Of a stretch of DNA of 64,000 nucleotides, positions 1 through 13,400 are shown piece after piece (the stretch's first letter is position 1; each line of letters opens with the position of its first letter). Position numbers and translations under genes: made by a program. This DNA comes from Sitta carolinensis. Its lineage: Eukaryota; Chordata; Aves; Passeriformes; Sittidae. Location of the stretch: contig CM063283.1 in NCBI GenBank assembly GCA_032173965.1, positions 115,495,187 to 115,559,186 of the forward strand, written 5' to 3'. The notes under the pieces were generated by a model, which made no database searches, was not told the origin of the DNA, and saw nothing but the letters and a program-made list of their open reading frames with translations.

Positions 1-115
1 TAAAGCCCCCCCAGAGCCCCCCCTGCCCTGGCAGGGCCCCCTGCCCCAGGCTGCTCCAGCCCCAGTGTCCAGCCTGGCCTGGGGCACTGCCAGGGATCCA
101 GGGGAGCCCACAACA
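1..115 (+). mobile_element. CR1-like retrotransposon fragment
   Basis: Shares the phrase CCAGCCTGGCCTGGGGCACT with the fragments at 16.7, 15.8, 18.7 and 44.1 kb. It is cut by the window start. The family is called from resemblance to the avian CR1 3' region (GTCCAGCCTGGCC, then GGATCCAGGG). Confidence 0.65.
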
Positions 116-724
116 CCCTTGGGGCTCACTCTGGGGTTCAGGCACCAGGGGACATTTATTCTTAGCATTGAGTGATGTCCTTTGCAATCCTCCATGACAA
201 ATTGAAGCTGTCAGCTGCTTGATTGCCCAAAAGCCTGCAGTTCCAGAGAACTGCTCAGAGAAGTTCCAGGGTTGTGGGAAAGATGGGATGTAGATACTCA
301 GGGGCTGTTTCACCTTGTGCTGCTTGAAGGTGTTTGGACAACTTGAGCTGAGAGGTCCAGGCTTCAAAAAAATGTGTGAGGTGGCACTTCATGCTCTGGA
401 AGGGGCTGGGCTTCTACAGGAAGTACATTTATAGGATCCTCCAAAGGGAGAGGATCTTCTGCAGGGACCCCTGTAACACAGCAGTTCACAACCTTCCAAC
501 CACGTGCTGAGCTGCAGAGAGATCAGAATCCTCTTGAAGAGATGGAGGACTCAGGAATTCTCATCCCACAGGGCTTGTGTTTCATGGCTTTTGGCCAGAA
601 TATAGTTCTTTAAGAGGAAACTCTTTATTTTCTCTTCCTGTAAATGTCTTTATATTCCTGACCTAAGTTGCTAATCATTAACACTGTTATTATTAATGAA
701 TTATTAGTGGAGGGGGTAACTTGG
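116..724 (+). other. Intron, unique sequence
   Basis: Non-coding and unremarkable. No exon with fitting phase was found. The preceding coiled-coil exons must lie before the window. Confidence 0.7.
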
Positions 725-990
725 GAGCAGGTTGGGCTCTGCTCCCAGGCACAGGAGCAGAGGGCACGGGCTCAGGCTGTGCTTGGGCAGGCTCAGGGGG
801 AGCCCAGGGGGAATTTCCCTTGGCTGGAAAGGGTGGGCAGGGCTGGGCAGGGGCTGCCCAGGGAGGGTGGCAGTGCCCAGCCCTGCAGGGGACACTGGAG
901 GTGGCACTCAGGGGGACAAGGTGGGCACAGCTGGCACCCCGAGGGCTGGCAGGGCTGTGCCAGCCCCAGGGATTCAGGGATTCTGTTTCA
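725..990 (-). mobile_element. CR1-like fragment, second subfamily
   Basis: On the minus strand it reads CAGCCCTGCCAGCCCTCGGG, then the CCACCTTGTCCCCCTGAGTG and CCACCCTCCCTGGGCAG blocks. The same order recurs at 9.26, 40.45, 43.26 and 60.9 kb. The layout follows the avian CR1 3' end. Confidence 0.65.
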
Positions 991-1354
991 TTTATTAAAC
1001 TCAGGATTAAACATTTTGTGAGTGCTGCTTTGAACATTTCCTCCCATTTAGCCTTGTCTCTCTGCCCTCAGTTTTGGGTAACTCCAAGGCAGGATCAATA
1101 TTCCATGAGAATCAGATCAATTTGATGCATCCACTCTTCTGGACTGGCAGAGAATGTCTGGGATCTGTGGGGTACCCCACAGACACTGCTTGGATGAGCT
1201 CCATAATACAGCACGAGGGAAATAAGCAAAAATACATCATCCAGTGAGGGAAAAATAGAGCAGGAATGAAAATGAGAGGCCTGCAGGCTGAACTGTCCCT
1301 CCCTCACCTTTGTCCTGTCTGTGCTCTTGTTTCCCTGCCCGTGCTGGGCTGCAG

Positions 1355-1442
1355 GAGTCCCAGCAGATGCTGGGCAGGCTGATCCCAGAGAAGCAGCTGC
1401 TCAATGACCAGCTCAAGCAAGTCCAGCAGAACAGCTTGCACA
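1355..1442 (+). CDS. ITSN1: ITSN1 exon: coiled coil ([14 protein letters not shown]...)
   Basis: First ITSN1 exon in the window, 88 bp. It encodes a coiled-coil stretch reading [20 protein letters not shown] and ending QQNSLH. The acceptor is a pyrimidine tract ending in CAG at 1352-1354. The donor is GTGAGT at 1443. The exon starts in phase 0 and leaves one base, which joins GG of the next exon to make Arg. The coiled coil mediates oligomerisation and, in the family, SNAP-25 and Eps15 contacts. The donor is the first member of a long array of donor copies. Confidence 0.93.
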
Positions 1443-4400
1443 GTGAGTAGATTTTGGTCATACCTGAGCACAGTGAGTAGATTTTGGGGCATGCCTGAGC
1501 TCAGTGAGCTGATTTTGGTCATACCTGAGCTCAGTGAGCTGATTTTGGTCGTACCTGAGCTCAGTGAGCTGATTTTGGTCATACCTGAGCTCAGTGAGCT
1601 GATTTGGGCCATACCTGAGCTCAGTGAGCGATTTGGGCCATACCTGAGCTCAGTGAGCGATTTTGGTCATACCTGAGCTCAGTGAGCGGATTTTGGTCAT
1701 ACCTGAGCTCAGTGAGCTGATTTGGGCCATACCTGAGCTCAGTGAGTAGATTTTGGGCCATACCTGAGCTCAGTGAGCACATTTTGGGCCATACCTGAGC
1801 TCATTTTGCACAATGAGTAGATTTTGGGCCATGCCTGAGCTCAGTGAGTAGATTTTGGTCATACCTGAGCTCAGTGAGTAGATTTTGGGCCATGCCTGAG
1901 CTCATTTTGCACAGTGAGCAGATTTTGGGCCATACCTGAGCTCATTTTGCACAGTGAGTAGATTTTGGGCCATACCTGAGCTCAGTGAGCACATTTTGGG
2001 CCATACCTGAGCTCATTTTGCACAGTGAGTAGATTTTGGTCGTACCTGAGCTGGGTCAAGCAGGACACATTCCCTGGCTCCAGCATCCCCTGGAATTTGT
2101 GTGTTGCAAGATGCAGATGGGAAAATGTTGCTTTCTGTGCCCTAAACTGTTCCATAGAAGAAAATCCTGACTTTGCAATGTGTTCCAACCCAGGGGATTC
2201 CCTTCTCACCATCAAGAGAGCCTTGGAAGCCAAGGAACTGGCACGGCAGCAGCTCCGGGACCAGCTGGATGAGGTGGAGAAGGAAACCAGATCTAAACTG
2301 CAGGAAATTGATATTTTCAATAATCAGCTGAAGGTAGTCCAGGGCTCATTAAGCCTTTCTCAATGTTCACTTAATTATTTTCTAACCTGATTGTTGGGGA
2401 AAAAAAAATGAACTGAAATGATTGAGAATGTCAGTTTGGGGAGCATTCTCAAATCTGTCTGTTGAGGATTTTATTTAATTTTTGGGGGTTTTTTTAAGAA
2501 AATGCTGCTCAGCTTTCAAATTCAGGGTTTGAATCAATTTAATCTGCACAGTCTCTTCAGGAGGAAATTTGAGCCCTGATTCTGAATCTATGATTGCAAA
2601 AATGAAATTACCAATTTCTGTGCTTTTGCTTCCAAGAAGTGCAGGACAAGGTCAGGAAATCTGCTGGAATCAGGAATTGAAATCTTGAATAAAAGAGACT
2701 TGATTTTTAACTGCCACCCCAAACTGTTATCTGCTGTCTGTGTGCTCCTGCCTGTCCCTGAGTGTAGCTGCCTGTGGTTTGTGCTTTCATGCTTTACTGC
2801 TCAGTCTTTGTTAAAACTGTGATTTTTTTTTGTGTATTTCTGCACCAGCAATGTCAGAGTTCTGCAGAGAGAAGGTGGAAATCAGTCTGTAGTTACAAAC
2901 TTTTATTAGCATTCATTTTTTTCATAAAATATTCCAATGTTCACGTACTTTATCTGCTAATTCCACTGGTGGGTTCTCCTGAAAGCTGACCAAAAATGCT
3001 CAATTTCCTGCAAGGGGTCACAAATTGTGCTACAAGTATTCAGCAGGAAAATCACTGTGACAGAGACATGAATGGAGTTTTTTTAAAAGTTGACCAACTG
3101 GGATTAAATCAAACAATTCAGGATGGAAAGTGGGGTTGAATTTAAGCAACAAATAGCTTGTTTAAATTGGAGTTATTACTAATTACAGGGAAAATGAAAA
3201 GTGAGGCCCTGTTTTAAAATTCAATTATGGATGACTCTCCCAGTCTGAGACAGGGAGGATGGAAGGGGAGAATTTGCTGAGTCAGACACAGAACAAATAA
3301 AATGGGCACAATTTATATTTAAAAGGAAATAGAATGGTCTAATCCTTGCTTAATTAATCCTTGAGGTTTAAACCTCACTTAATTTTTCTTCATCTGTAGC
3401 TTTTGGATGCATCTTAGCATTTTGTGCTTCTTGGGTATTATTTATTGAAAGCAGTCCTTTAAAAGTGATACATTGGACCAAAGGATATTGATTCTAAATT
3501 TATTAATTTAAACCAAAAGATAATTAATTCTTAAAGGATATTAATTCTAAAATTAGTGCCTGTGTTTGGTATGTCAGGATAAAGAATTCCTTCCCAAAAT
3601 CCCTGGATGTAAATCCCTCCAAGCTTAAGGCTCAGTGTGACCCCAGTCTCCAAGGACCAAATTTCCTATAACATGGAAGAACCCAGAATTTCTTGCTGCC
3701 CAAGAGCACACAAGGAATGAGCTCATGTTTCTGAAGTAGTTCTGCTGAGAATTTTTTCCCAGTGCCTGGCAAAAGCAGTGACCCCCTGGGCTGAAGGTGT
3801 GCTGGGGCTGTCAGTGTCAGCAGGGCACTGCTGCTCCCAGCCCCTCTCCACACTCTGCATTTCTCCCTGCCAGTCAGTGGCAGTGCCTGCTCCTCCTGGG
3901 CTGCATCCAGCACTTGCACTCCTTGCCAAAGGTCTCCATGCCCTGCTCAGCAGGACCCAGCTCTCTCTGAGTGAGGAGCCTCCAGAGTTCTGTGCTTCCC
4001 TTGCCCTCAGCAGGTGAGTGTGCAGTGTTTCACAGCCAGTGTTTGTGCTGATGCTGCTGGAGCTGGGCTGGAGCAGGGAGCAGCAGAGCCCAAGGGCCAG
4101 GCAGGGCTGGATCCCAAACAATAACCCCAGGTGGGCAGCAGCAGAGCCCAAGGGCCAGGCAGGAATGGATCCCAAACAATAACCCCAGGTGGGCAGCAGC
4201 AGAGCCCAAGGGCCAGGCAGGAATGGATCCCAAACAATAACCCCAGGTGGGCAGCAGCAGAGCCCAAGGGCCAGGCAGGAATGGATCCCAAACAATAACC
4301 CCAGGTGGGCAGCAGCAGAGCCCAAGGGCCAGGCAGGAATGGATCCCAAACAATAACCCCAGGTGGGCAGCAGCAGAGCCCAAGGGCCAGGCAGGAATGG

Positions 4401-7400
4401 ATCCCAAACAATAACCCCAGGTGGGCAGCAGCAGAGCCCAAGGGCCAGGCAGGAATGGATCCCAAACAATAACCCCAGGTGGGCAGCAGCAGAGCCCAAG
4501 GGCCAGGCAGGAATGGATCCCAAACAATAACCCCAGGTGGGCAGCAGCAGAGCCCGGCTGGGCCCCAGCCCAGGGGAAGCCAAAGGGGGCCCAGAATGGC
4601 CCCGGCCCCCAGGGCCCAGCCTGGGCTCAGTTCTGCTCCAGGGGCACAGGGCAGTTCCTGGGGCAATGCCAGCCCCAGCCCAGGCAGCTCCAGCCTCCTT
4701 GCTTTGCCTTCTCACTGCACCCTTGCCTTTGCTCCTGCGCCTCCAAGTTGTCCTTGGGGCCAGGCTGGAGCAGGAATTGTTTTGTGTCCCTGCTCTGTGA
4801 AAAGAGCTCAGCAGCACTGAATATGAAACTCAAAACTACACACTAAAAGAGCCCAGAATCTAAAAAATATAAAAGCTGAAACTTGAGGCATCAAGGCCAG
4901 CACCAAAACAAATCCAGAGAGAAGAGTTTAGCATTAGATTTTTATCTAATCCTTATTCCTGTGTGAGGCCTGTGCCTTGAATTGTAACTTGGGCACCATT
5001 CTGGTCAGTTATTTGTGTCTTCTGCTTATCTGGAACCTTAAGAGTTTAAGTAAATTGCCTGTCTAGGTCATGATTTTCAGAATTTTTAAAAAGCAGATGC
5101 TTGGGTGGGAAGTATCCCTACACATCACTGTAATCTGTGATTGCAGGAGGGACAGAGGTGGCAGCTCCCTTCCTTTGCCCAGTCCCCCAGGATGGGCTGA
5201 GGGGAGGGATTGTCTGCCAAGCTCAGAGCTTTGGGAGCTGGGCAGTGGGGCAGGAAGGGGATGCTCTGGAAAAGCTCCAGGGAGCACAGAACTGCAGGGA
5301 TCCTCTGGCATCAAGTGCTCTGCTTGTCTCAAGGAGAGAAGATCTGATGGAAACCTTGGCTTGTAATCCCTGAAGCTCCCAAGTGCTGTTGCCTTTCTGT
5401 CCAAAAGGCACAATCTGTCCCAAAGCAGCTCCATTTCTACCACGAAGGTTTTTGTAGCCAGTGCCTTGGCTGTATATAGTGAATATTGCCCTGCTCTAGG
5501 AAATGCTCTCATTCCCATTCAATATTAAAAATGTGGCTCTTGGAACTTCTCAAATCCTCCTTGTTGGTCTGTTTGGATTTAAACACCAGGGTAACAATTC
5601 CTCTGCTTTTAAGGTTTTTTCCTTGTCCTGCACCCCAGAAAGGAGCAAAGCCTTGGGGTGTGTCATGGTTTGACGCTGGCACAAGGCCAGTGCCCCCATG
5701 AAGATATACTGTCCCTGGTGCTTGCTGTGAGATGTGACCAAAGCCAGAGCAAAACAGTTTTTAATTTAGAAACAAAAGGAAAGAAAAACTTTATTTACTT
5801 ACAATAGGTAAAGAGACACACACAGAAGAGGATGAAAACTTTAAAAAACACTCCTCCTCCCCCCCTCCCCAAGTTCTCAACACAGTACAACACAACTAAA
5901 AATTCCCAGTCAAGTTACCACTTTTCAGATAATTAATCTTCAGTCCATTACCACCCTTCTGATAATCAGCACTCAGTTCATCAAGGAGAGATAGGAGTCT
6001 TTCTTGCACCATCTTGTGACCTCTTCCTTCCATGTGCAGTGCTCTCACCACTGTGCATGGACCAGAGCTGTTTCTAGGGTTTCTCTTTTTAAAGATGCTT
6101 TGGTCAGTTCCAAAAAACGACAGCTTCTCAAATTTTGGGACACCAGTCCCCCCCAGTTTCACCCCCTGGGGCCGAGGGGCCTTGAGAACAGAGCTCTTCC
6201 TCTCATCTCTGTTCACACTACTGTCCACTCTTGGCTCCAAGCCAATGCCTCTCCCCAGATGCCGTTTCTGTGTTACAGGAAAGAAATGAGTCCGGCCATG
6301 GCCATACAAGAACAGTCCAGCCAAAGGCCACTCCATCATCTCCTCCCACCTAGGATTCTTTTCAGCATTCTCTGACAATCTTCTACTTGCAAGAACTTTC
6401 ATCACCTTTGCTCAGTTCTCTATCTTCCTTCTTCAGATTCAGGAGGATTAGCATTTATAAAGTTTCCATCATCTACAAAAAGGGTTCAAACCTTGGACTG
6501 TGCCTGCCCAAACTCCCACAGCAAGTTGCCAGCACCTCTCGTGCTGCTCCCTCCTCCCTCCTTGGGCCGTGCTGCCCGGCTGCTGCTATCCAGTTTGCTC
6601 TGCTGGGCAGGGGAGAGCTGTCCTCCCTCAGGGACTGGAACCAAGAGAGAGTTCTCCTGGGAGCCCTCTGCTTTGAACCCCCTGTGTTCTCAGAGGGGAG
6701 CCTTGTCCGCAGTGGCCACACCAGGTGCCAATATTGAAACTTGAGCACTCATTGGTTTGACCACTGAATTCCAAAAAAATCCTCATTTCCTTTTCAAACC
6801 ACCACAGGGTGCCTTTGGAGTTGGAGCCCAGTGGGACATGTCCAGCTGTGTGTGCAGGATGAGTGTGGGGCTGTGCTGAGCAGGCACCTGGAAAAGGCTT
6901 GGCTGCTGAAGTGTTAGCAGGGTTTTGTCCAGCTGCTTTCCAGCAGAACTGGGGGAGATGCTGGCCCTTCCTCCCCAGCCTCCCACCTGCCAAGGCAGTG
7001 GAGCATCTCTGTTGCATGAGTGTTTCAGGCCTGAAATTTCAGAGTTTCTAAACCTCTTTAATTTACTGCAATTCCTTTCCCAGGAAGAACATAAACAACA
7101 AAACTTTGTTCTTGTAACAGTACTCATGTTGTTCATTCTTTCTCTGAGAGAAATTTTCTTTTAATGCCCCTCTAGTTTGGCCAGTGTGGGTGAAGAGCTC
7201 TGCTTCTGGTTCACCAGTCACAGTGGGCTGTAGAAACTGTATAAAAGAACAATCTTTAGAAATGAAGATTCTTCTTCAAGAATGTCATTTTATTCCCTTT
7301 TAATGCCTTTAAAAAAATGTCACTAAAGTCTGTTGTGTGTGTTATCACAACAGTGACACCTGAGATGCTCAGCACATCTTTGTTTCCTGCTGGCTGACCC

Positions 7401-10400
7401 AAAAGGGATGGGTGTGGGATTTTATCATCTCCAAAAATGCTCCATCCAGTGCCAGCACTACAAACTGGGTTTGATTTTCTCAAGGCACAGGAAAATCCTT
7501 TCACAGAACCCAGAGCCAGCACAGCAGCTTGGCTGGGAGGGAATAGTGTGTTAAAATGTCTGTGGGAAACTTAAATGATTATTAAAATATCTCTTGAATT
7601 CCAACTTCCCTGAGAGCTGATTCTCTCTTTATTGCTGCTGAGCTCAGCTTTCACTGAATTTAAAATTGAGGAGCATTAATGAAATAAAACTGAGACCTGG
7701 GCCACAAGGACCAGCTTCCCTTTTGAATCTTTCATCCCTGTATCCACTGAGTTTGAATCACTTCAGTTTGGTTTTTTGTCTCTTACACAATTTTCTCATT
7801 TGGGGCAGTGCATGGGGAGTTTTATCTGAAAACTTCCTGTGGTTTGTAGATTGTGAATTTCTGAAAAAACATCCAGGTATTTCCAACATGAACTGTTTCA
7901 ACTTCACCTGTGCCTTTTTTTTCATGAAAAGACAGCAATTTTTGAAGTGAACTGTTGTCAGTGAAAATCCTCAGTGGTCATAGGTAAATTTTCCCTTTTT
8001 CTACTCTAATGCTGAGGAGTTCAGATGCAAAATTCCAGGTTTATGCAAAGAAATTCCAGATAAAAATTGGATTTGTGTTAATAGGTGTTAATGCAGAGAA
8101 CAAATCTTGAGGAAAATATTATGGTGTTATTATTATTTATATTCTAATTTTACCAGGCAATTGAAGAAAAACTGACTTATATGTGAATGAATATTTTCTG
8201 TACCATGATTCATCCCAAAGACATTCCTTAAGGATTTCAGTCTCCTCTGTATAAAGCAGCCCTGAAGGTTCTTTAGTAAATCAGCATTAATTGGCAAATG
8301 AAGCTGATTGAGAGTTGCTGTTATGAGAGCTCAGAGGGCAGATTTGTGTGTGGAATTTAATAACTGAATTCCATAAACCAACAAACAGAATAAACCAGAA
8401 GTGACTGCTCAGATTGAGCTTGGTCCATTTTTCAGAGTCCCATTTAAAGGTTTTCTTGTTCCTAACCCTTTAATGGATAAAAATAGGAGAACAGGAGGTG
8501 GTTCGTAGCCCCTGGAATGAAGCTGAGCTATCTGCATTTGGCAGGAGTGTGAGTTTGAGAGCTCCCCAAGCACTGTCAGCTGTTGGCCCCTCACAGGGAA
8601 CTCTCTGGGGCCCTCAGGTCTGACTCACAGAGTGGATGTTTACACCCCTTTGCCTTATTTTTAAACCCAGGAGCTGAGAGAAATGCATAATGTGAACCTC
8701 AGAGTGGATGTTTACACCCCTTTGCCTTATTTTTAAACCCAGGAGCTGAGAGAAATCCATAATCTGAACCTCAGAGTGGATGTTTACACCCCTTTGCCTT
8801 ATTTTTAAACCCAGGAGCTGAGAGAAATCCACAATCTGATTCACAGAGTGGATGTTTACACCCCTTTGCCTTATTTTTTTTAATCCAGGAGCTGACAGAA
8901 ATGCATAATGTGAACCTCAGAGTGGATGTTTACACCCCTTTGCCTTTTTTTATAAACCCAGGATCTGAGAGAAATCCACAATCTGATTCACAGAGTGGAT
9001 GTTTACACCTGTTTGCCTTTTTTTAAAATCCAGGAGCTGAGAGAAATCCATAACAAACAGCAGCTCCAGAAGCAGAAGAGTTTGGAAGCTGAGAGGTTGA
9101 AACAGAAGGAACAGGAAAGGAAGACAGTGGAGCTGGAAAAGCAAAAAGAAGCTCAGAGGTAACAAAGTGCTTTAATGGAGCCCTAAATGTAACACCTGGC
9201 ACCTCCTGGAAGATATTCATGTCTACCCAAAACTTCAGGGGTGCAGATGAGGTTTGTGTCCTCTAGTGCCACCCTCTGATGTTTGGGAAGTGATTGCTTG
9301 GACACCAGGGGGAATTTCTTTTTTGTGGCAAGGGTGGGCAGGGCTTGGAACTGCCCAGGGAGGGTGGCAGTGCCCAGCCCTGGAGGGGGCACTGGAGGTG
9401 GCACTCAGGGGGACATGGTGGGCACAGCTGGCACCCCGTGGGCTGGCAGGGCTGTGCCAGCCCCTGGGATTTGGGGATTCCATGAATTAGGTTTTTTCCT
9501 CATGCTGTTTTTCATCAGGAGTTCATGTTGTCTTGGACAAAGTCTTTGTGTCACACCAAGAGTGTGAGGAGCAGCTGCTCCTCAGGCATTTGTCTCTAAT
9601 TCTGAAGAAATTCTGGGGGGGGAATAGGCCGTGGAACAGACTGGAGCACGCTGGGCATCCTTCAGTGGGACAAATTGTTTCCACCAGAGAATATTTATTT
9701 ATTTATTGGTGCCTTGTCCTCTGGTGGAAGGGAAGGACTTGTTACACCTCTGGCAGTTGGGAATGGGAAATATTCCCAATAATTCTCTGGAGTGCTGTGT
9801 AAAACTTGCAAATACTCCTCCTCCTTGCCCCTCAACATGAGGACAAGGATGGCCACATGTTCTCAGTCCTGCCTTTCTCTTTCTGATTTATTTGGCTCTT
9901 TGGAGTCTTACCTTGGCTTGGATCTTTAAGGTCCCTTCAACCCAAACCATGCCACGAGGTTGGGATTTCTGGGACTCATTCCCAGTGCAAGGAGATGCTG
10001 GGGAGTGGTTGATAACTCTAATAAAGTCAGGGCATGGCAAAGCCCTCAAGAGGACCCTTAGCCCTGGAGATGACCTAAAAGCTCTGGTGGCTTTGGTCTG
10101 AGTGGCTCTGACCCCCCCGTTGTCCCCAGGCGGGTCCAGGACAAACCGCGGCCGGAGGAGGAACCGCAGTGGCAAAAAAAACCCCAGGAGGATGACAAGC
10201 AAAGAAGGGAAGAGCTCCCCAAGAAGAAGGAAAGTGAGGATAAAGGGAAGCAGGAGATGCAGGAGAAGCTGAGTAAACTCTTCCAGCCCCACCAGGAGCC
10301 CAACAAGCCTGGCCAGGCGCCGTGGTCCAATGCAGGTAGGGCTCAACAGCAGGGAGTGCTCTGGGACAGCTCAGTTCTCCTTTCCCAGTTAACATGGAAC

Positions 10401-13400
10401 AAGGTGGTGTTCAGGGCTGGATTGGAGTGCTCTGGGACAGCTCAGTTCTCCTTTCCCAGTTAACATGGAACAAGGTGGTGTTCAGGGCTGGATTGGAGTG
10501 CTCTGGGACAGCTCAGTTCTCCTTTCCCAGTTAACATGGAAAAAGGGTGGTGTTCAGGGCTGGATTGGAGTGCTCTGGGACAGCTCAGTTCTCCTTTCCC
10601 ATTTATCATGGAACAAGGTGGTGTTCAGGGCTGGATTGGAGTGCTCTGGGACAGCTCAGTTCTCCTTTCCCATTTATCATGGAACAAGGTGGTGTTCAGG
10701 GCTGGATTGGAGTGCTCTGGGACAGCTCAGTTCTCCTTTCCCATTTATCATGGAACAAGGTGGTGTTCAGGGCTGGATTGGAGTGCTCTGGGACAGCTCA
10801 GTTCTCCTTTCCCAGTTAACATGGAACAAGGTGGTGTTCAGGGCTGGATTGGAGTGCTCTGGGACAGCTCAGTTCTCCTTTCCCAGTTAACATGGAACAA
10901 GGTGGTGTTCAGGGCTGGATTGGAGTGCTCTGGGACAGCTCAGTTCTCCTTTCCCATTTATCATGGAACAAGGTGGTGTTCAGGGCTGGACTGGGAGGCT
11001 TGTTAAAGTAAATAATGCATGGATTGAGCTCCATACTCCACAGATGATTGTTAGGCATCACTGTTCTCCCCCAAAGGCTGAGCAGAAGGCACAGCCCTGA
11101 CACTGCAGGGCAAGGGAAGGGGGGATCTCAGCTGGAAGGGGCTGGATGCAAGATCAAAAATGATTTCTGTCGTTTTTATTTTGCTGTGGGATGCATGCCT
11201 TGAGATTTTTCAGAGTAGGAACAATATGTTGTCCAGTCACCCTTTTCCTTTCCTGCCTTCCTTTGTTCACTGGACCAATGACCTGAAATCTCAGATTTAA
11301 TTCCCCTTTTTGTGCTCTCCACATAGTCACTTTCAGCTGAGAGCTTTTTCCCTGCATTGTATCCTGATTTTTGCCTGTATTGGGAATCCTGCTTCCCTCT
11401 GAAGTGCCTTGGATACACACGAGGGCTATTTGGGAATGTAAAACTGGTTTAAATATTTGTCCAAAGGATTGCATCACTTTTAGGGCTGAATCCTGCCCAG
11501 AGGGGCTGGGGACTCCCAGCTCCTGGTAGTGCCCCAGGCCAGGCTGGACACTGGGGCTGGAGCAGCCTGGGGCAGGGGCAGGGGGGGCTCTGGGTGGGCT
11601 CTGAGCTCCCTCCCAACCCTTCTGTGTTTCTATGATTTTCCCTCTTGTTTAGAGGGAAAAATAATAAAAAACTGGTATTCAAATAATCAACTTTTATGTT
11701 TCCCTTGTGGAAAAAGGGGATAAGATCTTTTTGCAGACCCTGCCAGGTTGGGTGATTCTTGTCTCCACTGCCACCCCATTTCCAAGCGTTTCAGAACCAG
11801 GTGGTTTGATTTGTTCTCTCTGTATCTGTGTGTTTGTTTCCTTTGCTCAGAGAAAGCTCCTCTAACCATTTCTGCTCAGGAGGATGTAAAAATAGTGTAT
11901 TACAGAGCTCTGTATCCTTTTGAATCCAGAAGCCACGATGAGATCACCATCCAGCCTGGAGACATCGTCATGGTGAGCAGGGATTGGGATATTCCCTGGG
12001 AAAACCCTTCAGCTTCTGCCAGGGCTGCTTTCAGTTTTATAGGGCAAGAAAGGAGACTTCAAATCCCAAAAGTTTGGTTGCAATGTGTGGAAAATCATTC
12101 CCAATTTTTCAGGGCTGTGGTCAGTGTGTTGCCTCAGATTCTGAGGCAAGATTTGCTTTTGTCTCTCTAAGTTATAATTCTCTGGTTAATCTGGTTAATC
12201 TCTGCAGGGATTAAGTGGCTATTAATGCTAATTAATCATGAGTGTGTTCTTAACATGCAGAATGAAAATTCCTGGGGGAGTTCTTAAATACTGCTCACTA
12301 GGGAAGCAGAATTGATTTTAAGAGCTCATACATTTTAGCTCAGTTCAGTAAGAGTGGATTTTGGAAAAATACACTTCATAGACTCCCCTAAATTGTAATT
12401 ATTATTAAAAAAAAAAAAAACCCTTCTGGGAAATTGAACCTTTTGGGGTTGGTTTGGCTTTTTACTTATTGGGTGTTTGTGGCCTTGGAATGGGCTTCTG
12501 GAAAATCCCAAGTGGATCCTGGCTGGGTGTCACTGCTGAGGACTCTGAGGTTCTAAAGCTGCAGCAGGAAATGGTGTTGGAGAGGAGACTGGAGGCTGCT
12601 GGCAAGTGCTGGGATGCCTTTTTTTTCCTGGGAAATAAGGGGTAGCCTGGGTTTACAGGTCATTCTGTGGGCAAGAGTGATCCCTGTTAGGCAGACTTGC
12701 TGGGAAAATAACAATTTTCCCCAAGATTGCAATTTTAAGAAGCATTTCACGCATTTCTAAAGAGAGACTTGCAGTGAAAATGACATTTTCCCACAAAATA
12801 TGTGGTTCTAGGCAGTTCTGCACATATTTATCCCTGTTATTGCAAGGAAAATAACATTTTTCCTCAAATATGTGATTCTGAAGAGCGCTGAAATAATTTT
12901 TAAATTGGGATTTGCGGGGAAATAAGATTTTTCCAAAATACACAATTCTAAAGAGCACTGAAATAATTCTTAAATAGGGATTTAAATAGGATATATGATT
13001 CTAAGGCTCACCACACAGATTTTAAATAGAGACTTTGAGACCATCCAAGTCTTGTTATCTGTTGCTTACAGGCTCGATTTTAACCCTCTCAGCCCCAGCA
13101 GGGTGACCCCTCTCTGTTGTGTTTACTGAAGTGATTTTGCCCATAATTAATAATTAATTTCCCATAAATAATTGCTGCCCTGCTGGAAGGCTCAGAGGGT
13201 TGCTCTGGCAGTGCTGGGGTCAGTGCTGAGCTGATTTGCTTTGCAGCCCTGCTTGCCCTGCAGTGAGTGCCACCCCCAGGACCCTGCAGTTCCTTGGGTC
13301 TGACCCCACCAACCTTGGGGTCAAATCAACAACCCCCAGCTCGTTAGCAGAAGGAGCTCAGCCCTCCTGGAGCAGGGCTGGCTTTGGCTGCTGCTCCCTC

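Larger units (their letters stand above)
2334..8624 (+). other. ITSN1: Large coiled-coil intron
   Basis: AT-rich unique sequence at 2.34-4.05 and 6.81-8.62 kb, the 58-bp array, and the solo LTR. Nothing else was recognised. Confidence 0.7.
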
